A stretch of 42,076 bases of DNA from the NCBI GenBank assembly GCA_026400325.1, contig JAPLPF010000162.1:5608-47683 (forward strand), read 5' to 3'. The position numbers and the translations under genes were made by a program. The notes under the pieces are model-generated. The model saw only the letters and a list, made by a program, of their open reading frames with translations. It made no database searches and had not been told where the DNA came from. The stretch is from Rhodobacterales bacterium. GTDB taxonomy: Bacteria > Pseudomonadota > Alphaproteobacteria > Rhodobacterales > Rhodobacteraceae. This document shows positions 1-8,307 of this stretch, piece after piece; the first letter of the stretch is position 1, and every line of letters starts with the position of its first letter.

Positions 1-155
1 TCAACCCCGACGGCGATGTCGCCTGTCAGATTGCCGCCCGGCAGGTCGGGGGCCAGGACGACATGTCCCGTCGCACGCAAGTGCGGGGCAGCGCAGTCCC
101 AGACCGAATGTCCCGCCCAGGCACCGTGGAGAAGCAGAAAGCCCGGGCAGTTCAC
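1..155 (-). CDS. Alpha/beta hydrolase, N-terminal part (cut by window edge)
   Basis: Reading the minus strand from a GTG at 155 gives 51 codons that run off the window. The peptide has FLLLHGAWAGHSVW near its N-terminus and then HVVLAPDLPGG. That is the first beta strand with its HG oxyanion-hole motif, followed by the strand ending in APDLPG, of the Abhydrolase_6 family (salicylate-esterase or pheophorbidase-like members). The nucleophile elbow lies outside the window. The GTG overlaps the TGA of the oxygenase gene (GTGA), so the two are very probably translationally coupled in one operon. Such small hydrolases cleave esters or amides; the substrate cannot be read from this fragment. An upstream reading frame in the same place is a shadow, because only this frame gives a recognisable fold signature. 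Confidence 0.75.
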   Translation of the reverse strand, partial: MNCPGFLLLHGAWAGHSVWDCAAPHLRATGHVVLAPDLPGGNLTGDIAVGV

Positions 156-1198
156 CCCTGCCGTCCACTAGACGCGAGAACACGTTCAGCCTCTCGCAGG
201 CTGGCAAGGTTCTTTCGGCCCTGGCGTGAGCCGGCAAGTTTGGCTGCGACGTGATCCCTGACCGTGATCGGCTCATAGACCAACCCATCGCCCCGATCGA
301 GAAGGCTGGGATGTGTCCCCACGACGGCATCGGCATTGCCGTCATGGAAGAACGCGGCGGACCTGCGACGGCGGATGGTGCCGCCGACCAAAGGCGGCTT
401 GACGCGGTGCAGCGTCGACATCCAGCGGTCGTTGGTGATGCGTGCGGTCAGATCGCCAAGGTTGACCAGCAGCGCCCCGTCGGCCGGCATGACGTCATGC
501 CACTTTCCGGCCTTGTCCAGCACCTGCAACCCCGCCACCTGATCGGCCCAAAGGACAGTGACGATCCCGAAGTCGGTATGTTCGCTCATGCCGGTCAGGT
601 CGCCATCAAGGCTGACATCGGTGCCCGGCGGCAGGGCGTAGTTGTTCAGGCGCAGGACATCGATGGAATGATCGGTCATCGCTTCGAAATAGGTCCGCTC
701 GGTCCCGAGCGCATCGGCGAAGATCGACGTCAGGGTGCGCGCGACCCGCTGGGCTTCAAGGAAATAGCGGGAGACGCGGTCCTGAAACCCCGGCACATCA
801 GGCCAGAGGTTGATGCCGTAGTCAGCTTCGTCAAGGTCAAGATGCGGGAAGGACCGCGCCTCGACCCCGACGTTGTAGGCCTCGAAGAAATCATTCATCC
901 GATTGGCTGCCTCAACCCCAAGGCTGAGCGACAGGGATTCGCTCTTGGGCGGGCTGTAACCACGATTGGAACCGGGGACCCGGTATTGCCCCTTCTCAGC
1001 CAGGGACATCCCGAAGAAGTCATCCAGAGCGGATGCAAGTCCGGCCTGAACTTCAGCGGCAATGCCGTGGCCAAGGATCTGCATGAAGCCTACGTCGACG
1101 CAGGCCTGATCGACGGCAGTCGCCACGAAAGACCGATCGGCCGATTGGCGCGCTGTGACATAGGGGCTGATGTCGATGGTTGGGACACTGAACACCAT
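152..1198 (-). CDS. Isopenicillin N synthase-like 2OG/Fe(II) dioxygenase
   Basis: 348 residues, the usual length for the family. The N-terminal non-haem dioxygenase domain begins at once with PTIDISPYV. The jelly-roll core carries the iron ligands HTD (H207, D209) and H264 in STLHRVKPP, and an Arg-rich RRRRSAAFF stretch (276-283) that includes the RxS 2-oxoglutarate anchor. It should hydroxylate or oxidise a small molecule using O2, Fe(II) and probably 2-oxoglutarate, in the cytoplasm. The ATG at 1198 is chosen over an upstream extension because AGGAA lies six bases before it and the family signature starts right there. Its stop overlaps the GTG of the alpha/beta hydrolase. It is divergent from atzF, so it may act on the nitrogen compound handled by this locus; thymine-7-hydroxylase-like or other heterocycle oxidation is possible but is inference. 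Confidence 0.88.
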   Translation of the reverse strand: MVFSVPTIDISPYVTARQSADRSFVATAVDQACVDVGFMQILGHGIAAEVQAGLASALDDFFGMSLAEKGQYRVPGSNRGYSPPKSESLSLSLGVEAANRMNDFFEAYNVGVEARSFPHLDLDEADYGINLWPDVPGFQDRVSRYFLEAQRVARTLTSIFADALGTERTYFEAMTDHSIDVLRLNNYALPPGTDVSLDGDLTGMSEHTDFGIVTVLWADQVAGLQVLDKAGKWHDVMPADGALLVNLGDLTARITNDRWMSTLHRVKPPLVGGTIRRRRSAAFFHDGNADAVVGTHPSLLDRGDGLVYEPITVRDHVAAKLAGSRQGRKNLASLREAERVLASSGRQG

Positions 1199-1509
1199 GC
1201 AAGTTCCTGACCGTAGCTTCCGGAGGTGTCTGGCCACATTCGTTGTCGTTGAGCTTGGCACGACGACGCTAACAAACGGTCCATGACCGTCAATACCAAG
1301 CAGCTTGCGGGTCGTGTCTTGCACAGTGAGCGATGCTTTATTGTGCGGTACGTCCGGATTTGGGGCTGCGGCATCGGTGCGCAAGGATGCCACCACTATG
1401 GCTGGTCCGTCCAAATGCAGGGCGGTGGCATTTCCTGTTGCGCCGGACGTCTTTCGCGCAATTCTGGCAACGTCTGCCCAGGCAACAGCCCCGCGGTGAT
1501 GGAGAGCGC
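1199..1509. other. Divergent intergenic region, oxygenase / atzF
   Basis: 311 bases without a convincing gene. It must hold the promoters for the minus-strand oxygenase operon and for plus-strand atzF. I see one perfect short palindrome (1276-1290, listed separately) but no strong sigma70-type hexamer pair. An open frame continuing atzF upstream to 1333 has no ribosome binding site and no family similarity. Confidence 0.6.
1276..1290. promoter_or_regulatory. Perfect palindrome, candidate operator
   Basis: ACGGTC-CAT-GACCGT, two exact 6-base inverted arms with a 3-base centre, 78 bases before the oxygenase start and 220 before atzF. The symmetry suits a dimeric repressor or activator. It does not match the LysR box found before the regulator gene at 10940, so if functional it may serve a different protein. 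Chance occurrence is possible. Confidence 0.35.
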
Positions 1510-3297
1510 ATGAACCTGCCCCCGATGCTGACCCTTGCAGCCCTGCAGTCCGCCTATGACGGCGGGACGACACCGCTTGAGATGGTGGAAGAGGTGATCC
1601 TCCGTCGCAATGCGTCTGCGGACCCGGCGGTGTTCATCTGCCCGACCACGGACGATGCGCTGCGCGCGGCGGCCCGTGCCGTGATGGCGGGCCCGAGCGA
1701 TCTGCCGCTTTGGGGCATTCCGTTTGCCGTCAAGGACAATATCGATGTGGCGGGCCTGCCCACGACGGCGGCCTGCCCGGCCTATGCCTACCAGCCAACT
1801 GCGGATGCGACCGTGGTTGCGCGCCTGCGGGCGGCAGGGGCCATCGTGATCGGCAAGACCAACCTTGACCAGTTCGCCACGGGCCTGAACGGCACGCGCA
1901 GCCCTTACGGCGCGCCGAGGTCGGTGTTCAACACGGACTATGTTTCGGGCGGATCGTCGTCGGGGTCGGCGGTGGCAGTGGCGTCGGGGCTTTGCAGCTT
2001 TGCGCTTGGCACCGATACCGCCGGGTCAGGCCGGGTTCCGGCCATGTTCAACAACCTTGTGGGGATCAAGCCCACCCCCGGCCTTGTGCCCAATACCGGT
2101 GTGGTTCCCGCCTGCCGGTCGGTCGATGTCGTCACGGTCTTTGCCGGGTCGGTGGCAGATGGCGTGGCCGTGCGCCGGGTGATGGAGGGGGTTGACCCCG
2201 CTGACCCCTTCTCCCGCTCCGCCGCACCCGCCGCCCTGCCACGCACCCTGCGGATCGGTGTGCTGGCCGGGGCCGAGCGTGAGTTCTTCGGCAATGCCGA
2301 GGTTAAGGCGCTGTATGATGCCGCCATCGCCCGGGCGCAGGCGCTGGGGGCCACGATCATGCCCTTCGACTATGCCCCGTTCCGCGAGGCGGCGGCGCTT
2401 TTGTATGACGGCCCCTGGGTGGCTGAACGTCTGGCGGCGGTGGAGGGGTTCTTCGCCTCCAACGAGGCTGACCTTGACCCCACGGTTCGCAAGATCATCG
2501 GTGGGGCCAAGGGGCGCACGGCGGTTGAAGCGTTCAATGGCCTCTACCGGCTGAACGCGATCAGGCAGCAGGTGGCACCGGTCTGGGAGGCGGTCGATGT
2601 GCTGATGCTGCCGACCTCACCGACCACCTGCACGGTGGCCGACATGCTGGCCGACCCGATCGTGCGCAACAGCCAGTTCGGGCGCTATACCAACTTTGCC
2701 AACCTGATGGGACTGGCGGCCATTGCCGTGCCGTGCGGGTTCGGGCCGTCGGGCCTGCCAGCGGGGGTCACGCTGATCGGTCCTGCGTTCAGCGATGATG
2801 CACTGGCCCCCTTTGCCGGGGCGATGCATGCGGCTGCAGGCTGCGGGATGGGCAAGGACCGCGCCGCGATGGTTCCTGCAGCGCCCCTGTCTGCCGTGCC
2901 GGAGGGCTGGCTTCAGATCGCCGTGGTGGGCGCGCATCTGACGGGGATGCCGCTGAACCACGAACTCACCAGTCCGGGTGGCGTGAAACTGGCCACGACG
3001 ACGACGGCCCCTGGCTACCGCCTTTATGCCCTGCCGGGCACCGTGCCGCCGAAGCCGGGTCTGATCCATGACCCGGCCTTTGCCGGTTCGGGCATGGTGG
3101 TAGAGGTCTGGGCCCTGCCCGCCGCCGCCTTTGGTGCCTTCGTCGTCCGCATTCCGGCACCCCTTGGCATCGGCAAGGTGACCCTGGCCAATGGCACCCA
3201 GGTCAGCGGGTTTCTGTGCGAAGGCCATGCCTTGGTGGGGGCCGAGGAGATCACGGATTTCGGCGGCTGGCGGGCCTACCTTGCAAGTCGCGCTTGA
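1510..3297 (+). CDS. atzF: Allophanate hydrolase
   Basis: 595 residues. Allophanate hydrolase splits allophanate (urea-1-carboxylate) into two ammonia and two CO2, the last step of biuret, cyanurate and urea-carboxylase pathways. The N-terminal amidase-signature domain (about 1-450) has the Ser-cisSer-Lys triad: K75 in PFAVKDN, S149 in GGSSSGS and S173 in DTAGSGR. The spacing equals that known for AtzF (K91/S165/S189). The C-terminal domain (about 465-595, with LPGTVPPKPGLI and GKVTLANGTQVSGFLCEG) is the second domain of full-length AtzF/TrzF, so this is not a plain amidase. The ATG at 1510 has GGAGAG just upstream. The 3' end overlaps the convergent AtzH-like gene by 22 bases. No biotin-dependent urea carboxylase gene is next to it, so allophanate probably comes from biuret. 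Confidence 0.93.
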   Translation: MNLPPMLTLAALQSAYDGGTTPLEMVEEVILRRNASADPAVFICPTTDDALRAAARAVMAGPSDLPLWGIPFAVKDNIDVAGLPTTAACPAYAYQPTADATVVARLRAAGAIVIGKTNLDQFATGLNGTRSPYGAPRSVFNTDYVSGGSSSGSAVAVASGLCSFALGTDTAGSGRVPAMFNNLVGIKPTPGLVPNTGVVPACRSVDVVTVFAGSVADGVAVRRVMEGVDPADPFSRSAAPAALPRTLRIGVLAGAEREFFGNAEVKALYDAAIARAQALGATIMPFDYAPFREAAALLYDGPWVAERLAAVEGFFASNEADLDPTVRKIIGGAKGRTAVEAFNGLYRLNAIRQQVAPVWEAVDVLMLPTSPTTCTVADMLADPIVRNSQFGRYTNFANLMGLAAIAVPCGFGPSGLPAGVTLIGPAFSDDALAPFAGAMHAAAGCGMGKDRAAMVPAAPLSAVPEGWLQIAVVGAHLTGMPLNHELTSPGGVKLATTTTAPGYRLYALPGTVPPKPGLIHDPAFAGSGMVVEVWALPAAAFGAFVVRIPAPLGIGKVTLANGTQVSGFLCEGHALVGAEEITDFGGWRAYLASRA

Positions 3298-3689
3298 CCA
3301 GCCACCAGGTTGCTATCCATCATGCTGACATGCGCGGCGGCGATCTGCCAGCCAGCGCCGGTGCGCACCCAGGTCTGCGTCTGCCGCCCGGTCTTGCCGG
3401 GGGTGTCCGGGCGATGGAACAGGGTGGAGGCGACGGCCACATCGCGGCCAAAGCTGGTAATCACCGTGTGCGACAGACTGCGGTCAAAGGCACTTTGCGT
3501 CGCGCGAAAGCGGCGCACCTCCTCGATCCCGTGCTGCACCTCGGCCACGCCGTAGCGCACTGTCCGGTCCGAAGACAGGAACATCGCATCCAGCACCGCC
3601 ACATCATGGCGCAGAAGTGCCGCCTCATAGCGGTGAAAGGCCTCTGTCACCTCGGCAAGGGTGGCGGGGTCATCGACGGGCAGGGTCAT
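3276..3689 (-). CDS. AtzH/HpxZ-family protein (NTF2-like fold)
   Basis: 137 residues with the NTF2-like pattern of the DUF3225 family: EAFHRYEAALLRHDVAVLDAMF, TVRYGVAEVQHGIEEVRRFR and, near the end, W-V-R-x-G-x-G-W-Q-I-A-A-A-H-V-S. Members are found as HpxZ in oxalurate/purine catabolism and as AtzH beside amidase-signature hydrolases in cyanurate clusters. Their role is thought to be accessory or decarboxylative. Here it is the last gene of the transporter/biuret-hydrolase operon and converges on atzF, which fits that association well. The ATG at 3689 overlaps the stop of the cyclo-ligase-like gene (ATGA). Family assignment is strong; the exact activity is not established by sequence. Confidence 0.85.
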   Translation of the reverse strand: MTLPVDDPATLAEVTEAFHRYEAALLRHDVAVLDAMFLSSDRTVRYGVAEVQHGIEEVRRFRATQSAFDRSLSHTVITSFGRDVAVASTLFHRPDTPGKTGRQTQTWVRTGAGWQIAAAHVSMMDSNLVAGQARLAR

Positions 3690-4456
3690 GGCCTGCTCTC
3701 CGCCATCATCCGGTCGCGCAGGGCCGCAAGGAAGGGGATCGCGGCGAACTGGTCGGGCCGAACGCGCGGCCAGTCGACGCCGCCGGGGCGGGACAAGGTG
3801 CAGTGCGTCTCGATCAGGCCTGCTTCGGTTGCGATCAGATCCAGCGGCGTGTCATGCCCTTCGATCACCACGGCGTCGTCAGGCACAAGTTGCACGGAAT
3901 GGACCGTGGTGGCCATGGGTGTGGCGTCGGTGACAAGGCCCAGCGCGCGGAAGATGCCGGTCTCCAGATCGGCAAAGCCTGCGCCCTTGCCGGTGCGACC
4001 GCCTGCCCGGCTGACTGCGACAGAGCCCACGACGCAGAAATCCAGCGGCGCGATGTCCCCAAACTCTACCCGCTGGCCGTGTTGCATGAATCCCTGCGGG
4101 GTCGATGCAAGCTCAAAACTGATGCCTTGTTCGGTCAATAACGCGGGATCAAGCCGCAGATAGGGAAACTCGGCCGTGAGGTACGGCACCGGCGTATAGA
4201 CCACCTTGCCCTGATAAAGCGCGCGAATGCGGATCGGGGTCTGGGCGTGGTCCGGGTTGGTCTTGACCACCTTTGCCGCCACCCAGGCTGGATGCTGCGC
4301 CAGATGCCAGGCGGCCATGTCGGCCCCGGCGAAGGTGGGGATCATGTCATGGACCGGTCCGATCCCGACCCCGGCCGCGACCAACCGGCCCCAAACTTCA
4401 GCGCGGATCACGTCCTTGGTCGGGCTGCGCCCCGCCCAGCGCCCCGGTTCAGCCAT
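3686..4456 (-). CDS. 5-formyltetrahydrofolate cyclo-ligase-like protein
   Basis: 256 residues. The middle part carries [20 protein letters not shown] followed by AGFADLETG, which matches the nucleotide/folate-binding block G-x-R-x-G-K-G-x-G-F-x-D-L-E of the MTHFS superfamily, in the form typical of MTHFS-domain (MTHFSD-like) proteins rather than classical FAU1. Classical members turn 5-formyl-THF into 5,10-methenyl-THF with ATP. The ATG at 4456 has GGAGG seven bases upstream and overlaps the preceding gene by 8 bases; longer starts lack this. It sits inside a biuret/allophanate operon, so a role in ATP-dependent processing of a carbonyl or formyl ureide is conceivable, but that is speculation. 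Confidence 0.8.
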   Translation of the reverse strand: MAEPGRWAGRSPTKDVIRAEVWGRLVAAGVGIGPVHDMIPTFAGADMAAWHLAQHPAWVAAKVVKTNPDHAQTPIRIRALYQGKVVYTPVPYLTAEFPYLRLDPALLTEQGISFELASTPQGFMQHGQRVEFGDIAPLDFCVVGSVAVSRAGGRTGKGAGFADLETGIFRALGLVTDATPMATTVHSVQLVPDDAVVIEGHDTPLDLIATEAGLIETHCTLSRPGGVDWPRVRPDQFAAIPFLAALRDRMMAESRP

Positions 4457-5120
4457 GGCCAGCCTCCAGCGCCGAAGCCAGGGACGCAAGCGGCGTGGCC
4501 CAGCCGACGATGCCGCCCTGGGCGACGATCATCTCGATCGTGGCGGCCTTGAAGGCAGGAAAGTAGCTTTCGGTCGCATCCTCGATCAGCAGGCAGTCAT
4601 AGCCCCGGTCATTCGCCTCGCGCATCGAGGTTTGCACGCAAACCTCCGTCGTGACGCCTGCGAACACCAGCTGGGTGATGCCCATCGCTTGCAGCCTTTC
4701 ATGCAGGCCGGTGGCCCAGAACATGCCCTTGCCGGGTTTGTCGATGGCAATCTCATCCGGCAGAGGGGCAAGTTCCGGCAGGATGGCATTGCCCGGCTCC
4801 CCCGCGATCAGGATACGACCCATCGCCCCCGCATCTCCAATCCGCAGGCCCGGCGCGCCGCGCAGGCGTTTGGCGGGCGGGCAATCGGACAGGTCGGGCT
4901 GGTGCGCCTCCCGCGTATGGATGATCGGCAGGGCGTGCCGACGGAAAAGCGCGATCAGTGAGGCGACGGTGGGCACGATGGCCTTCAGGCGCGCAACGTC
5001 ATTGCCAAGGCTATCGCCGAACCCGCCGGGTTCGATGAAATCGCGCTGCATGTCGATGACGACAAGTGCCACGCGGGCCGGATCAAGGGCGAAAGCATAG
5101 GGGCGGGCGGTGACCTGCAT
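4449..5120 (-). CDS. Cysteine hydrolase, isochorismatase-like (biuret/ureide amidohydrolase paralogue)
   Basis: 223 residues of the isochorismatase-like cysteine hydrolase fold. The triad is visible as D23 in [10 protein letters not shown]128 in AIDKPGKG and C161 in GVTTEVCV, with the cis-peptide GVTT before the nucleophile. Q201 lies 40 residues after the cysteine, where the characterised Rhizobium biuret hydrolase has its specificity Gln (recalled, not searched). Members of this family hydrolyse biuret, ureidoacrylate (RutB) or N-carbamoylsarcosine, releasing ammonia. It is clearly a paralogue of the gene at 6656 (shared IIHTRExHxPDLSD, ANDRGYxCLLxED). It starts three bases after the ABC ATPase stop. 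Which ureide each copy prefers cannot be told from sequence. Confidence 0.88.
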   Translation of the reverse strand: MQVTARPYAFALDPARVALVVIDMQRDFIEPGGFGDSLGNDVARLKAIVPTVASLIALFRRHALPIIHTREAHQPDLSDCPPAKRLRGAPGLRIGDAGAMGRILIAGEPGNAILPELAPLPDEIAIDKPGKGMFWATGLHERLQAMGITQLVFAGVTTEVCVQTSMREANDRGYDCLLIEDATESYFPAFKAATIEMIVAQGGIVGWATPLASLASALEAGHG

Positions 5121-5123
5121 GGA

Positions 5124-6659
5124 TCAATGCCCCGCCATGTAGGTGCCGATGGTGGCACGGTCCGTCTCGGCAATCGGGGCGACATAGGTGACGGACCCGC
5201 CCGACATCACCGCCACGCGGTCCGACAGTTCCAGCACCTCATCCAGATCCTCGGACACCAGAAGCACCGCCGCCCCCTTGTTGCGCTGTTCCATGATCTG
5301 GGTGCGAATCTCGGCAACCGAGGCGAAGTCGAGGCCGAAACAGGGGTTGGCCACGATCAGCACATCGACATCTCCCGAAAGTTCCCGCGCCAGGATCGCG
5401 CGCTGGATGTTGCCGCCCGACAAAGCCTCGATCGGGCTGTCGGGCGAGGTGGTCTTCACGCGGTAGCGTGCGATCAGATCCTCGGCCTTCTTCCGCATCG
5501 GGCCGGGCGACAGCCACCAGCCCAGGCTGGTGATCGGCGGCTTGTCGTAGGACCGGAAAGCGATGTTTTCGGCCACGCTCATCCTGGGGACGGCGGCGTT
5601 CTTCAGGGGTTCCTCGGGCAGGCCGAACACCTTGAACCGGTCGAAATCGGCGCGTTTGGGTTCAAAGGGCTTGGCATGGATGAAGATGCGCCCGTCGGTC
5701 AGGGGGCGCTGGCCGGACAGCACCTCGACCAATGCCGACTGACCGTTGCCGGAGACACCTGCGATGCCCACGATCTCACCGGCCTTGACCTTTAGGTTCA
5801 GGGCGTGGATCGCGGGCCGCCCTTCGGCATCATCGGCGTAAAGGCTTGCAAGCTCCAGCACGGTCTGGCTGTCGTTTCGCGGCGCGCGGGCCGCGCGTTC
5901 CCGAATTTCGGTGTCGCCGATCATCATAGCGCTCATCTCGGCCACGGTGGCGCCTTGCGCGTCGCCGCTGCCGGTCAACTGCCCGCGCCGCAGCACGGTA
6001 AAGCTGTCGCAGAACGCCTTCACCTCGCGGAACTTGTGGCTGATCATCAGGACGGTCACCTCGCCCGCTCGTGCCATGTCGCCCAGAAGGCCCAGCATCT
6101 CATCCGCCTCACCCGGCGTCAGGACCGAGGTCGGCTCGTCAAGGATCAGGAACCGCTGTTCAAGGTAAAGGAGTTTCAGGATTTCCAGCTTCTGCTTTTC
6201 CCCGGCCGAAAGCGCAGACACCCGCTTGTCCAGCGGTACCCGGAACGGCATCCGGTCCATGAAAGCGGCAAGCTTTTCCCGCTCGCGCTTCCAGTCGATG
6301 ATCGCAGGCGCATCGGCGCGAGAGATGACGAGATTTTCCGCCGCGGTCAGGCAGGGCACCAGCGTGAACTGCTGATAGACCATGCCGATGCCAAGGCTGC
6401 GCGCGTCACGCGGGCTGGCCACGCTGACCTCGGCCCCGTTCAGCCGCACCCTGCCCTTGTCGGCGCGGTAAAAGCCCATGATACATTTGACGAGCGTCGA
6501 TTTCCCCGCGCCGTTTTCCCCCAGAAGCGCATGGAAGGACCCGGCCTTGACGCTGATCGACACATCGTCAAGCGCCACCAGAGGACCGAAGATCTTGGAC
6601 ATGCCTTCGGTTTCCAGACTGGGCGCGCGGGGCGTGGGCAGCGTCGCGGCAAGCGTCAT
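5124..6659 (-). CDS. ABC transporter ATP-binding protein, BMP/nucleoside-importer type, two ATPase domains
   Basis: 511 residues. The first ATPase domain has Walker [10 protein letters not shown], signature [12 protein letters not shown] and Walker [17 protein letters not shown]. The second has the degenerate Walker [17 protein letters not shown] and signature [16 protein letters not shown], with [12 protein letters not shown] in place of a normal Walker B. This asymmetric pair is standard in YufO/NupA-type importers that work with BMP-family binding proteins. It should power uptake of the operon's substrate together with the permeases at 7387 and 8304. The ATG at 6659 overlaps the stop of the upstream hydrolase (ATGA); the longer frame to 6791 is a shadow of that gene. 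Confidence 0.92.
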   Translation of the reverse strand: MTLAATLPTPRAPSLETEGMSKIFGPLVALDDVSISVKAGSFHALLGENGAGKSTLVKCIMGFYRADKGRVRLNGAEVSVASPRDARSLGIGMVYQQFTLVPCLTAAENLVISRADAPAIIDWKREREKLAAFMDRMPFRVPLDKRVSALSAGEKQKLEILKLLYLEQRFLILDEPTSVLTPGEADEMLGLLGDMARAGEVTVLMISHKFREVKAFCDSFTVLRRGQLTGSGDAQGATVAEMSAMMIGDTEIRERAARAPRNDSQTVLELASLYADDAEGRPAIHALNLKVKAGEIVGIAGVSGNGQSALVEVLSGQRPLTDGRIFIHAKPFEPKRADFDRFKVFGLPEEPLKNAAVPRMSVAENIAFRSYDKPPITSLGWWLSPGPMRKKAEDLIARYRVKTTSPDSPIEALSGGNIQRAILARELSGDVDVLIVANPCFGLDFASVAEIRTQIMEQRNKGAAVLLVSEDLDEVLELSDRVAVMSGGSVTYVAPIAETDRATIGTYMAGH

Positions 6660-7378
6660 GGCAAGGCATCCAGAAAGGCGGTGGAGGTGGCGACGGCACC
6701 AAAGACACCGCCCTGCATCTTGATCATGTCGATGGCGGCCAAATGGTTTTCCACCTTGGTCGCTGCGCAGCAGTCTTCCAGAAGCAGGCACTCATAGCCC
6801 CGGTCGTTGGCATCGCGCATCGTGGTGTGCACGCAGACATCCGTGGTGACGCCGGTAAAGACGATGTTGCGGATGCCTTTCATGCGCAGCACGAGTTCAA
6901 AGTCGGTCGCAAGGAACGTGCCCTTGCCGGGCTTGTCGATGATCGCCTCACCGGCGACGGGTTGCAGTTCGGGGATGATCTCCCACCCCGGCTCGCCCCG
7001 CACGAGGATGCGCCCGCACGGCCCCTGATCGCCGATCCCCGCGCCAATCCGCTGCGACCGCCAGCGCTTGTTCGCGGGCAGGTCGGAAAGGTCGGGCTTG
7101 TGCCCCTCACGCGTGTGGATGATCGGGTAGCCCTTGGCCCGCATCGCAGAAAGGACCGACTGGATCGGCCTGATCGGCGCGCGGGTCAGGCTGATGTCAT
7201 AGCCCATGCTGTCGACATAGCCGCCCGGCGCGCAGAAATCGGTCTGCATGTCGATCACCACCAGCGCGGTGTTGTGCGGGCCGAAATCGCCGTCAAAGGG
7301 CCAGGGGTAGGGGTCCGAAGCCACTGTTCTGGCCCCCGGCACCTGTGCTGCAGCGATACGTTCGTCGAGATGGGTCAT
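6656..7378 (-). CDS. biuH: Biuret hydrolase-type cysteine hydrolase
   Basis: 240 residues. The triad is D43 (VVIDMQTDF), K149 ([10 protein letters not shown]) and C182 ([10 protein letters not shown]), with Q222 in KMQGGVFG. The spacing D-106-K-33-C-40-Q is the same as in the Rhizobium biuret amidohydrolase BiuH (D36/K142/C175/Q215, recalled from the literature). The expected reaction is biuret plus water to allophanate plus ammonia, feeding AtzF. I place the start at ATG 7378, since the GTG at 7390 lies in the overlap with the permease stop and the intervening AGGGAA is the ribosome binding site. It lies between the second permease and the ATPase of its importer, an intimate operon arrangement. 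RutB-like ureidoacrylate hydrolysis is the main alternative. Confidence 0.85.
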   Translation of the reverse strand: MTHLDERIAAAQVPGARTVASDPYPWPFDGDFGPHNTALVVIDMQTDFCAPGGYVDSMGYDISLTRAPIRPIQSVLSAMRAKGYPIIHTREGHKPDLSDLPANKRWRSQRIGAGIGDQGPCGRILVRGEPGWEIIPELQPVAGEAIIDKPGKGTFLATDFELVLRMKGIRNIVFTGVTTDVCVHTTMRDANDRGYECLLLEDCCAATKVENHLAAIDMIKMQGGVFGAVATSTAFLDALP

Positions 7379-7386
7379 GGGTTCCC

Positions 7387-8307
7387 TCACTTCACGATGG
7401 ACAGTTCGCCCGGTGCATCGCTGGCGGCTGACTTTGACCGGGCCGAGGCGATCATGATGAACAGCGTCAGGATGTAGGGGGCCGCGTTGAAGAAGTAGTA
7501 GCCCTGGCTGATACCGATGGATTGCAGCGACGGCCCCAGCGCCCCCGCCGCCCCGAACAGAAGCGCCGCCCAGACGCAGCGGATCGGGTCCCAGCGGGCG
7601 AAGATCACCAGCGCCACGGCCATCAGGCCCTGACCCGAGGACAGTCCCTCATTCCAGCTGCCGGGGTAGTAAAGCGACAGGAACGCCCCGCCGATCCCGG
7701 CCAGAAACCCGCCCGCCGCCGTGGCCAGAAGGCGCACAAGGTCGATTGAGACGCCCATGGCCCGTGCTGAAGCGGCGCTGTCGCCCGTCATCCGCAGGAT
7801 CAGGCCCCAGCGGGTATTGGCAAAGGCCCAGGACAGGAACACCGCCAGCGCGACACCGACAAAGAACAGGGGGTTGACCTGCAGCGCCTGCGCGATGGCC
7901 GGGTTGCCCGTCCAGTCGCCCAGACCGATCGCCTCAAGCCGGGGGGCCGAGGGCTGGATGAACGGTTTGCCGAAGAAGAACGCAAGGCCGGTGCCGAAGG
8001 ACATGAAAGCGATGCCCACGGCAATGTCATTGACCCGCGGCAAGGCGCAGATCCAGCCGTGCATCGCCCCAAGGATCAGCCCCGCCCCTCCTGCGGCAAG
8101 CACCCCCAACCACGGACTGCCGGTGGTGAAGGACACGGCGTAGGCTACCATCGCGCCAAGGACGAGGTTCCCCTCATGCCCAAGGTTGATGCGGCCCGAC
8201 TTCTCGGTCAGGCATTCCCCCAGCGCCACGAACATGAACGGGGTCGACACCCGGATCGCCCCGCCGATCATGGCAAAGAGGACGATGAAAAGCTCTGCCC
8301 CGGTCAT
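7387..8307 (-). CDS. ABC transporter permease, BMP/nucleoside type (second subunit)
   Basis: 306 residues, strongly hydrophobic, BPD_transp_2 family. Characteristic stretches are the conserved [19 protein letters not shown] and [20 protein letters not shown], the coupling region to the ATPase. These permeases usually come as a pair; this is the shorter one, corresponding to YufQ/NupC-type subunits. The ATG at 8307 overlaps the stop of the first permease (ATGA), so expression is coupled. The much longer open frame reaching 8787 is a shadow of the first permease. The substrate is inferred from context to be a ureide or N-heterocycle. Confidence 0.92.
   Translation of the reverse strand: MTGAELFIVLFAMIGGAIRVSTPFMFVALGECLTEKSGRINLGHEGNLVLGAMVAYAVSFTTGSPWLGVLAAGGAGLILGAMHGWICALPRVNDIAVGIAFMSFGTGLAFFFGKPFIQPSAPRLEAIGLGDWTGNPAIAQALQVNPLFFVGVALAVFLSWAFANTRWGLILRMTGDSAASARAMGVSIDLVRLLATAAGGFLAGIGGAFLSLYYPGSWNEGLSSGQGLMAVALVIFARWDPIRCVWAALLFGAAGALGPSLQSIGISQGYYFFNAAPYILTLFIMIASARSKSAASDAPGELSIVK

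Noticed and set aside
251-1210. Long open frame on the plus strand opposite the oxygenase
   Set aside because: A shadow of the minus-strand oxygenase gene in high-G+C DNA; no ribosome binding site and no family pattern.
1333-1509. N-terminal extension of the atzF frame
   Set aside because: No ribosome binding site and no similarity; GGAGAG and the family start support ATG 1510.
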